A DNA stretch of 64,000 bases from Cryptomeria japonica. Its lineage: Eukaryota; Streptophyta; Pinopsida; Cupressales; Cupressaceae. The position numbers were made by a program, and so were the translations under genes. Shown piece by piece: positions 45,613-58,012 of this stretch (positions within the stretch are counted from its first letter, which is position 1; every line of letters starts with the position of its first letter). The notes beneath the pieces were generated by a model. The model ran no database searches. It worked only from the letters and a program-made list of their open reading frames with translations, and was not told the DNA's origin. Where the stretch lies: contig NC_081412.1 of assembly GCF_030272615.1 (NCBI RefSeq), positions 692,300,083-692,364,082 of the forward strand. Reading direction: 5' to 3'.

Positions 45613-47063
45613 TGTAGAACACAAGATATCACTGAGAGGGGGGGATGAATCAGTTGTTTCCAAACTTAAGCCTTATTAAACCTTTACTATGTGTACCAGT
45701 TAGCAGATCTAACATAAGGTGGATATACTAGTGAGATAGGGAGGTGAATCAAATGCAAGCACACACAAAAGGAACATTACATAACACCAGATGTACGAGG
45801 AAAACCAAACATGGGAAAAAACTCATTGAGAAATGTTGTTGGATTCTACTACTCCAATCCAACTTGATAATAAACATTGTATTACAAAGTTTAGGGCACC
45901 AACCCAAAGAGCACCAACCCCTGATTTAGGGAACCAATCCAAGGAGCACCAAACCTTGATTTTAGGGCACCAACTCAAGGAGCACCAACCCAAGGAGTGC
46001 CAACCCCTGCACCAAGCTCCAATGCAGTGATAATAATGACATATATCGGTACAAAGTAATAACTCGGTTACAAATGAGTTTTGTAACCTCTGCAATCTTT
46101 CTTCTGGTTCTACTCTTCTCAACCAATCTTCCTCTACTCTTCTCTCTATCAGTTCTCTACTCACTGAGATACACTATTGCTTGCCACCACTGATACTCTT
46201 CACTCTGATCACTACCAATTCTTAGCTTATCGGTCAAGTCCTACTTGAATCTTGCCTTGTCTAATCTTTACTGATTCTCACACTGCACTGCTTCCCTCTC
46301 TGCTACCTTCTTAGCGGTTGGAATACTACCGGTTAACTTGACAATTGCAATCTTTAGTAGCTTGTTGGTCACTACGACCTTACCAGTTAAGCCTCTACTA
46401 AACCCTCTTACCAGTTATACCTTCCAACACTCAATCACTATGATCTTTGATGAACTCTTTGACTAGTTGGCTCTTTGTTGCACTTTCACACTTTGCTCTT
46501 CAATATCCAACACCTAATCATCTAGCAACATCAATCGAATATGATCTTTGGTCTGCATATTTATATGTGAGGTTTCCCATCAAGGCTGACATTCAAACTT
46601 CAAGTGTCTAGGTTTTCTTCATCAACCACGAGGCATACCAAACCCAATCAAATGTTGTCCAAGAGATGGACCACTTGTGACAGATCACTCAACTCTGCCA
46701 ATCCTATTGCATCAAAACACGATTGCTATCTTTAGAAAACATAGTCTGTATGTCAACCTTCACTTGTCAATCACAATGAATGAGTTCATGGTCCCCTTCA
46801 TCAAATCTGATCTGCACCTGCACAACGTACATCAATCAATTCATAACTTAGATCTTCAGTCTACATCAAGCCACAAACCTCTATAACTCACCCATGATTT
46901 TTGGGGTTGACCATTAATGTAGACTCAATTGACAACTACCTCACTGAATCACACTTCACTGACCACAAAACATTTGACACATGGTGTCTATGTGTCATCA
47001 TTATTAACATCCAACTCAGCTCAGTCCATTATGTCAGTTTAGACTTTGTCACCAACCACATCA
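45613..47063 (-). repeat. 5' LTR of element H, proximal part
   Basis: In plus coordinates it starts tgtagaacacaagat two bases after the minus-strand primer site TGGTATCAGAGCC (about 45598-45610) and carries the gagagggggggatgaatcag signature. It is interrupted at 47063 by element B (target catca) and resumes at 55102. Two overlapping tandem repeats of aaggagcaccaaccc type lie at 45895-46020. Confidence 0.65.
45895..46020 (+). repeat. Short tandem repeat (gcaccaacccaaggagcacc type)
   Basis: Units of about 20-35 bp built from gggcaccaa(c/t)(c/t)caa and ggagcaccaac; open frames on both strands are repeat translation. Confidence 0.6.
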
Positions 47064-48201
47064 TGTTGGCTTCATGATGATTTTTGTAATGGATGACTTT
47101 ATGTGTTGTCATTGATGGCACATATATACACACATATGTTTACATTGTCATAGTCATCTTAGTTAAGACAAACCGGTACTACTACTAAGTCTTAATAATG
47201 CAAATCAGTATCATTTGTATAAAGAAGTCCAACCAGTTTGAAGGTGTCTAACTAGTATATGCAGGAATGAGAATTATTTTGGTCATTTTCACTTGTACCA
47301 GTTTGGAGAGACTACAAAGATCAACAAAGAGGCAAATGGAGGACAATCGGTCTATGAGTTGGAAGAGGGTAACTCTTAACCGATATCGGTGTTCTAACTA
47401 GTTTCATTGATTGTGTGATAAGTTATCACTAGTTGTGATGAGTTATCTCTAACCAACACATTTGGTAGTAATTTGTGATGTGTTATGTAAGATTATCCAG
47501 ATACACTGAACCTAGGAAATTGTGATGAGGTTCCTAAGCCGACATGAAATCTCATGTCTATAAAATGATATTGTGATGAATTGTTTTTATGATGAGAGAT
47601 ACAAGTGATGAGTTGATGCGATTTATTGAAGAAGTTGTAGAGTATGTCAGTGTTGTAGTATTGAGTGAGAAGAAGAGGATCTATACAAGAAATATGTTCT
47701 ATTTCTAGATCATACCACCTGTCCTTTTTTAATCACTACAACAGCTAAATCCCCTAACCGGGCTATCTCTAAGAAGCTTCATTGTACAAATCCTCTAACC
47801 AGGTGATCCATTAGTTTGGGTTTGAAATCCTCTACTGAGGTTACTCCTAATAGGGTACTACCTTTAACTGAGTATAGCTCCTAACAAGGCTTTGGGATCT
47901 TTAATAGGATTTGTTCCTAGCAGAGAACTTTGTAGACCTTAATTGGTGAATTACCTATTTTTTCAGATAGTTAACTGTTGAGTCCCATCTCACCATGGCT
48001 TTTTCCAGTTGGGTTTTCCATGTATAAACACTTGTGTTATGGTCAATTTTTTACTTGTTGTGGATTCTTTTCTATCACTTTGGATTGCATGCATAGTTTT
48101 AAGTAAAGTGGTTAACTAGTTTTACTGGTCTATATTTAAAGTGGTATTGTTTTTGCTATCATTGAATCACCCCCCCTTCTCAGTGATTTATAAGTGTATC
48201 A
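47064..48201 (+). repeat. 5' LTR of element B
   Basis: 1,138 bp, TGTTGGCTTCATG to aagtgtatca. TATA box at 47559-47565. U5 carries the conserved tgaatcacccccccttctcag signature at 48161-48182. Confidence 0.93.
47559..47565 (+). promoter_or_regulatory. TATA box of the B LTR
   Basis: tataaaa in the context catgtc-tataaaa-tgat; the 3' LTR has ttataaaat at the corresponding place (about 54455). Confidence 0.55.
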
Positions 48202-48203
48202 AT

Positions 48204-48215
48204 TGGTATTAGAGC
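48204..48215 (+). promoter_or_regulatory. Primer binding site of element B
   Basis: tggtattagagc, two bases after the LTR; identical to the site in element A. Confidence 0.88.
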
Positions 48216-48239
48216 CTAACTTCCTTAAGGCTTAATCAC

Positions 48240-49559
48240 TTGGAAGGAAACCCTAAAGCCACTATGGGGGATATGAGTCATAGAGAAATGGCTAGAGTGC
48301 TTGATGCAATCAAGGAAGAGCTTGGAACCTTGAGAGGTAGATTTAAAGCTTCACAAGTTAAAAGGAGAGAGATGACTAAGAAACTATTGGATATCTCTAA
48401 CAATAGTTCTTCACATGAGGCCAACATTGATGCACTGGCTAAAGAAGTGGAAAAACTAAATGGTGAAAAGCTAAATCTATGGAGAGAACTTGAAGCCCTA
48501 ACAATTTGTATGAGCCAATAACTTGAAGCAAGGAGGGTAGCTGAAGAGCTAATCAAAGAGAGAGATCATGCAATTTCCAAGATCAATCAAGAGAATGGAG
48601 ATTTGTATAAACATTGGCATGAGGAGAAGGTAGTGAAGGAAGCTTTATAGTTAGATCTTGAAATGGAAATGTCTCTAAGAGAGACCCTGACATAGCACAA
48701 TGAAGATCTTATCAAAGAGCTTACTAAGGCTAATGGGAAACTTGAAAAGTTCAATAAGAGTTCTTCTATGCTAGATGAGCAGATCGAATCTTAGAGGATG
48801 AAAGGTGACACATCTAAACTAGGATTCAATACATCTAAGAAAGGAGAATCTTTTGGTACCAAGAGAAACATACATAAAGGTAAAATTTCTCCTAAGGATA
48901 AGAAGCCTACTGGTAAGAAAGCTTTCAAACCTATTTTCTTTATCTGTCACAAACTTGGACATAATGATAGTGTGCGTAGAAGAAGACCTAATGAGAACAC
49001 ATGATATAATGCTAATGCTAGATATGTATCTAGAATATTTGAAGGTCATTATTACACATGCAACATGTATGGACATAGATCAGTTTAATGCAGATATGGA
49101 GCAAACAATCTAGCACCTCACATGAATCCAAGACCTATTGGTGACTAGAGAAGGACCTATGACAACTAGAGAAACATGAACTTGTAGAAACCTTATGTCA
49201 ACCAGTTTAGTCCATACAAAATGGAAAAGGTAACAAATATGATTTGTGCAATTTATAATAATTATGGACATGTGGCTATGAACTGCAAAAGGAGAACTGG
49301 AAGAGGTAATGTAGGACCTTGGAGATCATCTGGGATGGCCTTCTATCATTGTCACAAACTAGGACACATGGTAAAGTTCTGTAGAACCAAGAAGAACAAA
49401 CCAGTCAACCACTCTGAAGATTAGAAAGGTAAACAAAAGGTTGATATTGAAGAAACCAGAGCAGAGATGAACAAAATCTGGAAGAAGAAAAGAAAACACA
49501 AGCCAACAGAACAATCTAATGCTTCACCTAGTGTGAAGAATCCTATACCTGAGAATTGA
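48240..49559 (+). pseudogene. Gag-like ORF of element B: coiled coil plus zinc knuckles
   Basis: A single frame of about 440 codons interrupted by stops but without evident frameshift. The first ~180 codons are coiled coil (EMARVLDAIKEELGTLRGRF, NIDALAKEVEKLNGEKLNLW). Then comes SMLDEQ, matching A, a Lys-rich stretch, and four knuckle-like motifs: FICHKLGHNDSVRR (degenerate), a CNMYGHRS motif with a stop in place of its last residues, CAIYNNYGHVAMNC and HCHKLGHMVKFC. It ends IWKKK...NPIPEN, parallel to the end of the A protein. No UBN2 capsid domain. Expected role: nucleic-acid binding and assembly. Confidence 0.82.
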
Positions 49560-50051
49560 GCTTTTCAACAAGCCTAAGTGGAGAATAGCAGTAAATCTAC
49601 TTCCGAACCCCTTGAAGAGTTTATGGAAAGAGATTTTTGCATTTTGAGTTGTATTATGAGAATTCTTGATATTATTACCTATTGGTTTTCTAAGGATCAC
49701 CAACCAATTATATACCTATTGGTATAGGTGAGTTTATTAAGTGATAATTAAGGTTTTTTACCCTATAAGTTGTGCAATTAATGCAGTGGGTAAGTTTATA
49801 AAAGAAAATTTTACTAAATTAATTTTACCCTAATTGTATTCAAACAAGAGTTTTTGAGAACTTGCAGAGTGAAACAAAGAATTGTTAGCTGATTGTGAAT
49901 GGATTTGTGTTGCAGATCAAAAATTGAATCGGATTCAAAGATAAGAGAAGGTGAAATGGGTGCGCATTTGAGAGATCAACCGGAAACCCTACCATCGTGA
50001 AGGGAATAAGGTATTTTTTTTTTAATCTCTCTCAAATCAAGGTTATCTAGA
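49560..50051 (+). promoter_or_regulatory. Spacer between Gag-like ORF and ORF2 in element B
   Basis: About 490 bp without coding frame. It contains ttataaaag near 49796 and aagagtttttgagaacttgc followed by agagtgaaac near 49848, similar in order to the A spacer. A pyrimidine-rich tttgtgttgcag near 49906-49917 resembles a splice acceptor. An internal promoter or intron-containing leader is possible (inference). Confidence 0.4.
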
Positions 50052-53000
50052 ATGACATCATAGTCTACACCAACAGAAAGACTTATGATTACTGCTGAAG
50101 CTATGGAGTCTATGGAATCAAATAAAATAGAATCATATAATGCATTGTCTCAAGTTCCTAATGGTGTTATGATCAAAGGTGATTTATCCAGTTATATAGA
50201 CTATAAAATTGAGGATCTAGGATCACTATCAATCTATTCACAACTCAAATCAATGTGTGATAAGAGCGGGAAAATCAAACCCAAATACATTAGGGTTTAT
50301 GAAAAGGGTTTTCACAATGTGGCATATTTACTAGAAGATTTTGAGGAAGAGCATGTTAGGATAATCCTTAGTCGTGTGCATGGAGAGAATATGTATTTTG
50401 ATAGGTCGTACACAATCACAAAGGAAGCAATTCATTCAGTGATTGGTTTTTGGCAAACCGGTAATGTACCAAAACTGAGAACAATTTCAAAAGATACTGT
50501 GATTTCACTAACTCAGACCACTACTGATGGTCGTTCCATATCAGTCAACAACATTGTAGATCCAACAATCAGATTTGGAACTATGGTTATTGGTTATAGG
50601 ATATTCCATTCCAATAGGATGAATAGTGTGCCATTTGTTGTTGTGCATACAACCTACAAGATGATACTAGAGAATGTAGATTATGACTTATGTGAGGCAA
50701 TGAGAAGCCAATTGATGTTGAACTTAAAATCAATCAAGAATGGCAATAGTCAAAATTTCAAATATGGTCAACTATTGATTGGTCTATTCCTCTATTTTCA
50801 TAATTTCATACCTGGAATTGGTGACATTCAATGGTCAAAGGACATATCGATTACAACTCAAATCAAATATAGCATTAAGGCTATGACGAACACATTTCCT
50901 ATTGTCATGAACACATATTTTAATGAGTTTCAAAAGAAGATGAGCATGGGGTTAAGGCTACCTGATGAAGTGATGAAACAATTTGAAAAAGAAATCTATT
51001 TCATAGTAACCACTAACTTTTTCCTTATGGAGGCCGTTGAACCGAGGGAAGAAGAGATGGAAGAAATGAATTATGAAGTCAACTATGACTTACTAATCAG
51101 TTATTCCAACAACCTTTTCGCATCTCCTAAGGATAAAAATAAGAAAAGACTAAGAACTTACCAGGAAAGGAATGCACTTTCTCAACCCAGTAGTGCCAAA
51201 GAGAAAAAGAAGAAAGTTGAGCAAGTAGCTTTAGTGACCACCGATAGAAGGGTGACAAGAGTAATTCAAGTAAAAAAGGAAATGGTACCCAAAGTATATG
51301 CAAAGAAATAGACTACAACAAAGAAGAGAGGTAGAAATTGTATTCTTCAAGTAGAATTTGAAGATACTGACACTAAAGAGGAACCCAAGAAGATGAAATT
51401 GACTTGTAAGAAATCCAAACTAGTAGGAGACATTTCAAAGAAAAGTACTCCTATTAATGTTACATCATACAAATCAATGACTGATTTTGAGAGGACCTTA
51501 AAAAAATTAGGGAGGAAACGGTTTGATAATGTGAAAGAGTATTTTGATTTATTTGATGAAGGGCAGAAACAACAAATTGTTCAAGAGGTAATCAGCCATC
51601 TATGTCAATACAATCTGTTGCCTCAAGATATTAAAAAGGACATTTCTGATTCTTTGTATTCTATTCTTGAAAATAAATGGAAATTGGATGTAGAACAGGA
51701 TCAAGAAATTATTGATAGAGGTTTCATTCAATATTTTCTTGAGTTACCTAGAGATGGATTATTAGAATTGCTTGTTACGTTCAAAGGAAAATTTCATTTT
51801 AAGAAAAGGATGAAGTTATTGGATGGAAAGATTCAACTTGTTGAAGATAATACTCATGGGATAGCTAAACACATTCATAGGATGAATGAGCAATTGAAGT
51901 CTCATAAAAATAAACCTGACCAAACAGAGACTGGAGCTCCACTGGAGCTAGATGTTGAAGAGTTTATTACACCAAATATTGTCTATCATGTTAAGAATAA
52001 GGATGAAACCACTTCTCCATCGGTTATTTTCTTTGTAGATGATGTTGAAGAAATACAGGACACTATTGATACCACTGGTAATATCATTGAACCAGTTAAG
52101 GAAATTGTATAGCAACCGAACATTACTGATACACATGAAGCAACTGAAGCACCAGTCAATGAACCAAGTGTGGATATTAAACCCCCACCAGAAAAAGAAC
52201 ACCATATTGAAAATAAACCACCAATTACTATAGCTACATAGGAGAAACATACAGAGGTAGAGAAAGAGAAACTGGAGAAAGAAGTTGAGGAGAAGGAGAC
52301 TGGAAAGAAAAAGGATGAAGAGAAAGAGAAAATAGAGGAGACGATAGAAAAGAAAAAATATGAAAAGGAAAAAGTAAAGGTGAAGCAGCAAACTGATGAT
52401 GAGGATGACTCAATAAGCATTAAAGGACCTATAGATATAGATAATATGAGTGCATTTGAACTAATGGAAATTGCTACAGTGATGCAATCCCAGGCTCAAA
52501 AGAAAAGGTTAAAAGACTAGAGAAAGGAAGCAAAAACTATACAAATTGTTGTTGACATTCCATCAAGTCTTCTACCAGAGACTGACACTAGCAATTTGTC
52601 TACCCCTATTGACAACCTTGGAAAATTGGTTGTTGATACCACTGACCAACTGAAATCACTTGAAGAATCATCCCATACCTTAGCTGAAAAGAATTATAGA
52701 AAGAAAAGGGGAGAGCATCTACTGATAGATATTCAACCGCCACCAGAAAAATAACACCATATTGAAAATCAACCGGCACCAGAAAAAGAACAACATATTG
52801 AAAATCAACCACTAGTTACTAAAGCTACATAGGAGAAACATACAAAGGTAGAGAAAGAGAAACTAGACAAAGAGGTTGAGGAGAAGGAGACTAGAAATAA
52901 AATGGATGATGAGAAAGAGAAAACATAGGAGATGTAGCTAATATGAGTGCATCTGGACTAATGGAGATTGATACAGTGATGCAATCCTAGGCTCAAAAGA

Positions 53001-53310
53001 ACAGAGAAAGGAAGCAAAAACTATAGAAACTGTTGTTGACATCCTGTCAAGTCTCCTACTAGAGATTGACACTGGCAATTTGTCTACCCCTATCAGAAAC
53101 CTTGGACGATTGGTTGCTGATACTACTAACCAACTGAAATTACTTGAAGAAGTATCTCATACCTTTGTTGAAAAGAATTATAGAAAGAAGAGGGGAGAGC
53201 AACTACTGACATATATTGATAAAGGGAAGATATATTTATCTATAAATAAAGATCTTTTGGGAACTGTTGTTGCAACTAGAGGAAGGATTTTGGACTATAC
53301 ATCTAAAGTT
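50052..53310 (+). pseudogene. ORF2 of element B: unknown protein homologous to ORF2 of A
   Basis: I do not recognise the family. The frame starting at 50052 (MTS then a TAG) or 50085 (MITAEAME) is open to 51311, passes a TAG, is open again to 52112, and continues with several more stops. Shared with A ORF2: LSRVH, ITKEAIH, a RTISKDTVISLT block, VIGY, NSVPF, DLCE, FKYG followed by a hydrophobic LFLYFHNF, YFNEFQKKM and AVEPR. Middle and C-terminal parts are Lys/Glu-rich with coiled-coil character and contain a 555-bp direct duplication. The last part (53080-53313) ends GRILDYTSKV. Further coiled-coil-like sequence continues with stops and frame changes to about 53550. No enzyme motif. Confidence 0.8.
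52173..53217 (+). repeat. 555-bp direct tandem duplication within B ORF2
   Basis: Copy 1 is 52173-52727, copy 2 is 52728 to about 53217 (shorter, with a deletion around 52930 and a small 36-bp internal duplication near 52740-52800). Both begin gatatt...ccaccagaaaaa and end gaattatagaaagaa, then ggggagagca. The reading frame is kept across the junction because 555 is divisible by three. The same in-frame TAG (acatag) is in both copies (52239-52241 and 52830-52832). Confidence 0.85.
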
Positions 53311-53820
53311 TAATTTTTCTATTCTAATTTGAATTAGAGGCGAGAAGAGATAGAAAAGGAACTAGAGAGGATATGTAATGCTTATATATCTTTACATGAT
53401 TTAGCCTTAGATTTTGGCAAATCAGTTGATTCTTTGCAACATCGGTTAGATGTTTATGATTTTGAACAAGCTAAACAACTGAGATCCTTGAAATAACTAA
53501 AGAATGAGTTGAGTCCAAAAGTGGACATCTTGCAAAGGGCCTCAAGGATTTGAAGTAGTTTTGGTGACCCCATAGATGAGCATAGTGGATGTGATGGACG
53601 AATTCGTTGAACAAGTTATGACATCTATTGAGATCACTAAAACATTATTAGAAACATGGGATAATGATTTTACTCATATGAAGATTACTTTTAGTGACAT
53701 TTTCTTAAAAATTGCAATGAACACTCCTTGAAAAACTCTTATATTTATGTATATGCAATTCTTTTATGTAAGTTTTGATATAATATATATGAATTTCACT
53801 TTTCAATTTGGCATTATTGT

Positions 53821-53975
53821 CAAAGGGGGAGTAGAAATATGTATGTGTTGTGAATTTTTTTTATGTACTATTAAGGGGGAGTAGAAATATGTATGTACAA
53901 TTTTTGTAAGCACACTTAGTTGTAAAGTTGTAAAAAAAAATTCTAAGTGTTGTCATCAATGCTAAAGGGGGAGAT
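53821..53975 (+). promoter_or_regulatory. Three polypurine tracts of element B
   Basis: caaagggggagtag (53821), taagggggagtag (53872) and taaagggggagat (53963-53975, touching the 3' LTR). The first two share the 20-mer agggggagtagaaatatgta, so the module was duplicated. Multiple tracts of this type are a Sirevirus hallmark. Confidence 0.8.
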
Positions 53976-55096
53976 TGTTGGCTTGATGATAATTTTTGTA
54001 ATTGATGAATTTATGTGTTCTCATTGATGGCACATATATACATACACATATGTTCATATTGTCATAGTCATCTTAGTTAAGACAAATGGGTACTACTCCT
54101 AAGTCTTAATATTTCAAACCAGTATCATTTGTATATAGAATTCCAACCAGTTTGAAGGTGTCTAACTAGTATATGCAGCAATGACAATCGGTTTTGGTCA
54201 TTTTCACTTGCACTAGTTTAGAGATACTACAAAGATCAGCGAAGAGGAAAATGGTGGACAATCGGTCTATGAGCTGGAAGAGGTTAACTCTTAACTGGTA
54301 TCGGTGTTCCAATCAGTTTCACTGATTGTGTGATGAGTTATCTCTAATTGACATATTTGGTGGTAATTTGTGATGTGTTATGTAATATTATCTAAATACA
54401 CTGAACCTACAAAATTGTGATGAGGTTCTTGAGCCGACATGAAATCTAATGTTTATAAAATAACATTATGATGAACTATCTTTATGATGTGAGATACAAG
54501 TGATGAGTTGATGTGATTTATTGAAGAAGTTGTAGAGTATGTCAGTGTTACAGCATTGAGTGAGCAGAAGAGGATCTATACAAGCAAGATGTGTTATTTC
54601 TAGATCACACCACCTATTGTTTTCTTATCACTACAACAGCTAAATCCCTTAACCGAGTAAGCTCTAACAAGATTCATTATAGAAATCCTCTAGCCAGGTG
54701 ATCCATTAGTTTGGGTTTGTAATCCTCTACTGAGGTTACTCCTAATATGGTACTACCTTTAATTGGGTATAGCTCCTAATAGGGCTTTGGGATCTTTAAC
54801 AGGATATGCTCCTAGCAAAGCACTTTGTAGGCCTTAACCGACCAATTACCTGTTTCTTCAGATAGTTAACTTGTGAGTCCCATCTCACCATGGTTTTTTC
54901 TAGTTGGGTTTTCCATGTTGAAAAACTTGTGTTATGGTGGATGTTTTACTTGTTATGGATTCTTTTATATCACTTTGGATTGCATGCGTAGTTTTAAGTA
55001 AACTGGTTAACTATTTTTACTAGCATATGTTTAAAGTAGTATTGTTTTTGCTATCACTGATTCACCCCCCTCTCTCAATTCTTTATAAGTATATCA
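53976..55096 (+). repeat. 3' LTR of element B
   Basis: 1,121 bp, TGTTGGCTTGATG to gtatatca; partner of 47064-48201 and followed by catca (55097-55101). Confidence 0.93.
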
Positions 55097-55101
55097 CATC
55101 A

Positions 55102-56131
55102 TACACTACTAGTACTTACCTATCAGTTCTCTAACCCTATTGGTTATACCCCAACTGGTTAACCTTCATGTATACACTTTACTATTATATTAGTTGGATC
55201 AGATTTTCCCGGTCACCAAACTCGAACACTTGTCCATCTAATAGGAGCACATCATTTTTCCTCTTTTCTCTCTTACCAATTACAGGCTAATCTTAGACAT
55301 CAATCATAAATAGGCATCTCTGTTGATATTAGAAACCCTGAGTGAAACCATGTCTACAAATGCTAGACCTTGCCTTCATCATCATTTGGTCGGTTCTCCT
55401 CTCAACCGGTTTTCCAAAGTGATAACCTCATCACCACTTACTCTCCTCTTCTGTTTTGGTGGCACATTAGGCCTTCACTTGTTGAACTTGTTCATATTTT
55501 TCATTTCATGCACCTAAGGCATCTTTGTGTTTCACTTGTTCATCTAATACGTGCCTTTAGTCACCTACCTTTAACTTCTGTGTTTTATCCTAGAGCATTA
55601 TCACTTACAGGTGGGAGTAGATCTTTGTCACTCATTCTTCTTTTGGTATTGCATAGATATGCCTTCCCTATTTGAGTAGACACAACTTCAACTTGACATA
55701 TGATCTGATTGAGCACACTCTCTGTTAGTCTCTTCTTCATCATGTGACATTATCTTTATCTGTTGGGAGTCCTATTGTTTCACATTTAAACATCCAACTA
55801 CATACTGGTTGTCTGCACATTCTTTATGGATTATTCTTTCTTTCTTACATGTCACAAGCTTACCAAATGGCAACAATACACTACCAACACATCATTCACT
55901 AGTTGTCATTCCATACCAGTCTCCATTCCTTAGTCACCAGTTAACATCGCATACCGGTGGACATCAATGACAACATAATCTGGTTAACATCAATCATAAC
56001 ACAATGTCGACAATCTCCCATACCAATTGCCATGCTATACCGGTTGACATCAATGACAACATAATGCCAACAATCTCCCATACCAGTTGCCATGCTATAC
56101 CGGTTGACATCAATGACAACACAATGCCAAC
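55102..56131 (-). repeat. 5' LTR of element H, distal part
   Basis: It continues the H LTR after the B insertion, with scattered accggt/accagt motifs. The outer end is placed at gccaaca (56131), by analogy with LTRs starting TGTTG on the minus strand; 56121 is an alternative. No target duplication could be paired. Short ORFs here are not supported as genes. Confidence 0.45.
55965..56131 (+). repeat. About 58-bp tandem repeat at the end of the H LTR, about 3 units
   Basis: Units contain ataccggttgacatcaatga, then caacacaatgccaacaatc and tcccataccagttgccatgc. Since each unit contains the LTR terminus itself, the LTR tip has been tandemly copied. Confidence 0.75.
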
Positions 56132-56733
56132 AATCACAAGGATCCTTATATGTAGTGAAAGAGAAGGTCTTTTTGAGTCTTCAACAACATTGAACAATAT
56201 CTATCAATAATTCATCAAGCATTCCCTCATCAATTGGGGGCTTTTGAAGATGTAGGAAAGCAATAGGGGATCATTGACTGAAGATTGGTGTGTACCCCTC
56301 CCTTGGGGTTGGGTATGATTTCATGTTTCCATGTCTTTATATGAGCTTCATTACATCAATTTATAGATTTACATTTAGGCTTTAGATCACTTAGCATCAT
56401 TGATTTAGAGCATTTACTTTGTCAATTACAAGCATTTAGGGTTTACTCTTTAAAGCATAGGAATACTCTATATTGTTTGTATTCATCATTATAGGGTCTT
56501 GCACACACACAAGATTCCTGCACACACTATTTTACTATACAAATAGGCTATTTGTTGAGGTGGAAATCACTGAAATAGGGGTTTGACTAAGGAAAAACCC
56601 CATATAGCCACCCAAAACCCTATTTTCAATCACAGGTTTAGGTACAGGATTCAATCATTGTTGCAAATTTCAGGTCTGACTAATTACATAGACACAGTCC
56701 CAAGGATAAAATTTGAGCAAAAATCATTGGGAT

Positions 56734-56935
56734 AGGGGCATGGCACCCTGGTCCTACCTAAGACAAGGGCATGGAACCCTAGTCCTACCTAGGACAGGGG
56801 CATGGCACCCTGGTCCTCCCAGTTTCAAGTGGATTTTGGTAGAATAGCAATTCAGAACCTTCAGATTCCAATCTGTCAGTTGTATCTTCCTATTTGTAGA
56901 ATCATGATAGGGGCATGGCACCCCTGTCCCAGACA
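56734..56935 (+). repeat. Repeats of ggggcatggcaccctggtcc type in the G LTR
   Basis: Three tandem units of about 37 bp at 56734-56820 and a fourth copy at about 56908. Open frames across it are repeat translation. Confidence 0.7.
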
Positions 56936-57203
56936 TTCTGGCTTTTATTTTTGGTCCATTTGCACCTCCAATATCACTTCCTAATCTATAATTCTCAGTT
57001 AGGCATCAGTTAGTTTTAGCTCTACATTTTTAGATTAGGGTTGCTTGTGTATACTTGCATTTTAAGTTGATCATCCAATCTGCACTTTGCATCACTTCTA
57101 CTCCTCATTTAAAGCAAAGGAATAGAAACCATAAGAGGTAATCCTTGGCTCTCTCTTCCTCACAAAAAGTAGTGAAATTATGTTACCTCCCTAGGCTCTT
57201 TTG

Positions 57204-58012
57204 TGTTAGGTCTCAGAGACAAATGAGAGGGGGGTGAATCAGTTGTCAAATAAATTCAAACCAAAAACAACTTAACCAACCTTAATGCTTAATACTGGTA
57301 AACCAAATTTTATGTCGGTAGACATTTTATCAGTTAATTGCAGTACCAGTAATGATTAATGTATGAAACAGAAAGACAATAACATCCACAACACATAACA
57401 CCAATGTTTGTACATGGAAACCCTATAAGGGGAAAAACCATGGTGGGAAACCTTACCCACAATCAGATGATACTATTGCAAATAGTATGTGTATACAATG
57501 GGGTCTGCACATGCAGAAAGGCCAAGTGCCTAGAGTTCACTGCTCAATCACAAATAGGAGTCACACTAACTACAATTGGATGGTTAAATCCAATACTAAT
57601 GTACTACTCAAAATAGCATCTTCATATGCTGGATTCAGTACCGGTTTAAGCTCTGCAATATACATAAACCCTTATCCTAATAGTTCGCACATTAGGTCTT
57701 CTATTTTATTTTCATACTTTGCACACTAAATGATTTACAATGATCTCATACATATATGAGTCATATTACAATCCTCCATGTTGGCTTACAAAAGATTTTA
57801 TAAATAATTACAAAATACATTTACACAAAATTCCTATCGGCCATGGTGCCGATAATCTTCATTTTGGGTGTCGATAATCTGTATGCCGGTGTAGAGTCTA
57901 TCGGTTCAGGTGCCTATGCTTGCCTACCAGTATCACATGATTGTAAGGTTGTCATCAATGACAATACCTTCAATCACCTACAATTTCTCATTGGAGTGTG
58001 CATTTGCCAACA
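57204..58012 (-). mobile_element. Solo LTR F (809 bp)
   Basis: In plus coordinates tgttaggtctcag to gccaaca, flanked by perfect target duplications ttttg (57199-57203 and 58013-58017). There is no internal sequence, so it is a recombination product. It carries the gagaggggggtgaatcag signature and is related to the LTRs of C and E. Confidence 0.88.

Larger units (their letters stand above)
47064..55096 (+). mobile_element. Element B: complete pol-less LTR retrotransposon (8,033 bp)
   Basis: Bounded by TGTTGG...ATCA LTRs and a perfect target duplication catca (47059-47063 and 55097-55101), inserted in the LTR of H. Order: 5' LTR, primer site, Gag-like ORF, spacer, ORF2, three polypurine tracts, 3' LTR. 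As in element A there is no pol domain. LTR sequence is a different subfamily from A, but gene order, spacing and both proteins are homologous. Confidence 0.92.

Noticed and set aside
51948-52420. Minus-strand Ser/Phe-rich frames of 144-147 codons
   Set aside because: Antisense of the Lys/Glu-rich part of B ORF2; composition mirrors the sense strand.
55965-56131. Regularly spaced repeats resembling a CRISPR array
   Set aside because: Units are contiguous tandem copies of an LTR tip, with no unique spacers and no cas genes, in a plant-type genome.
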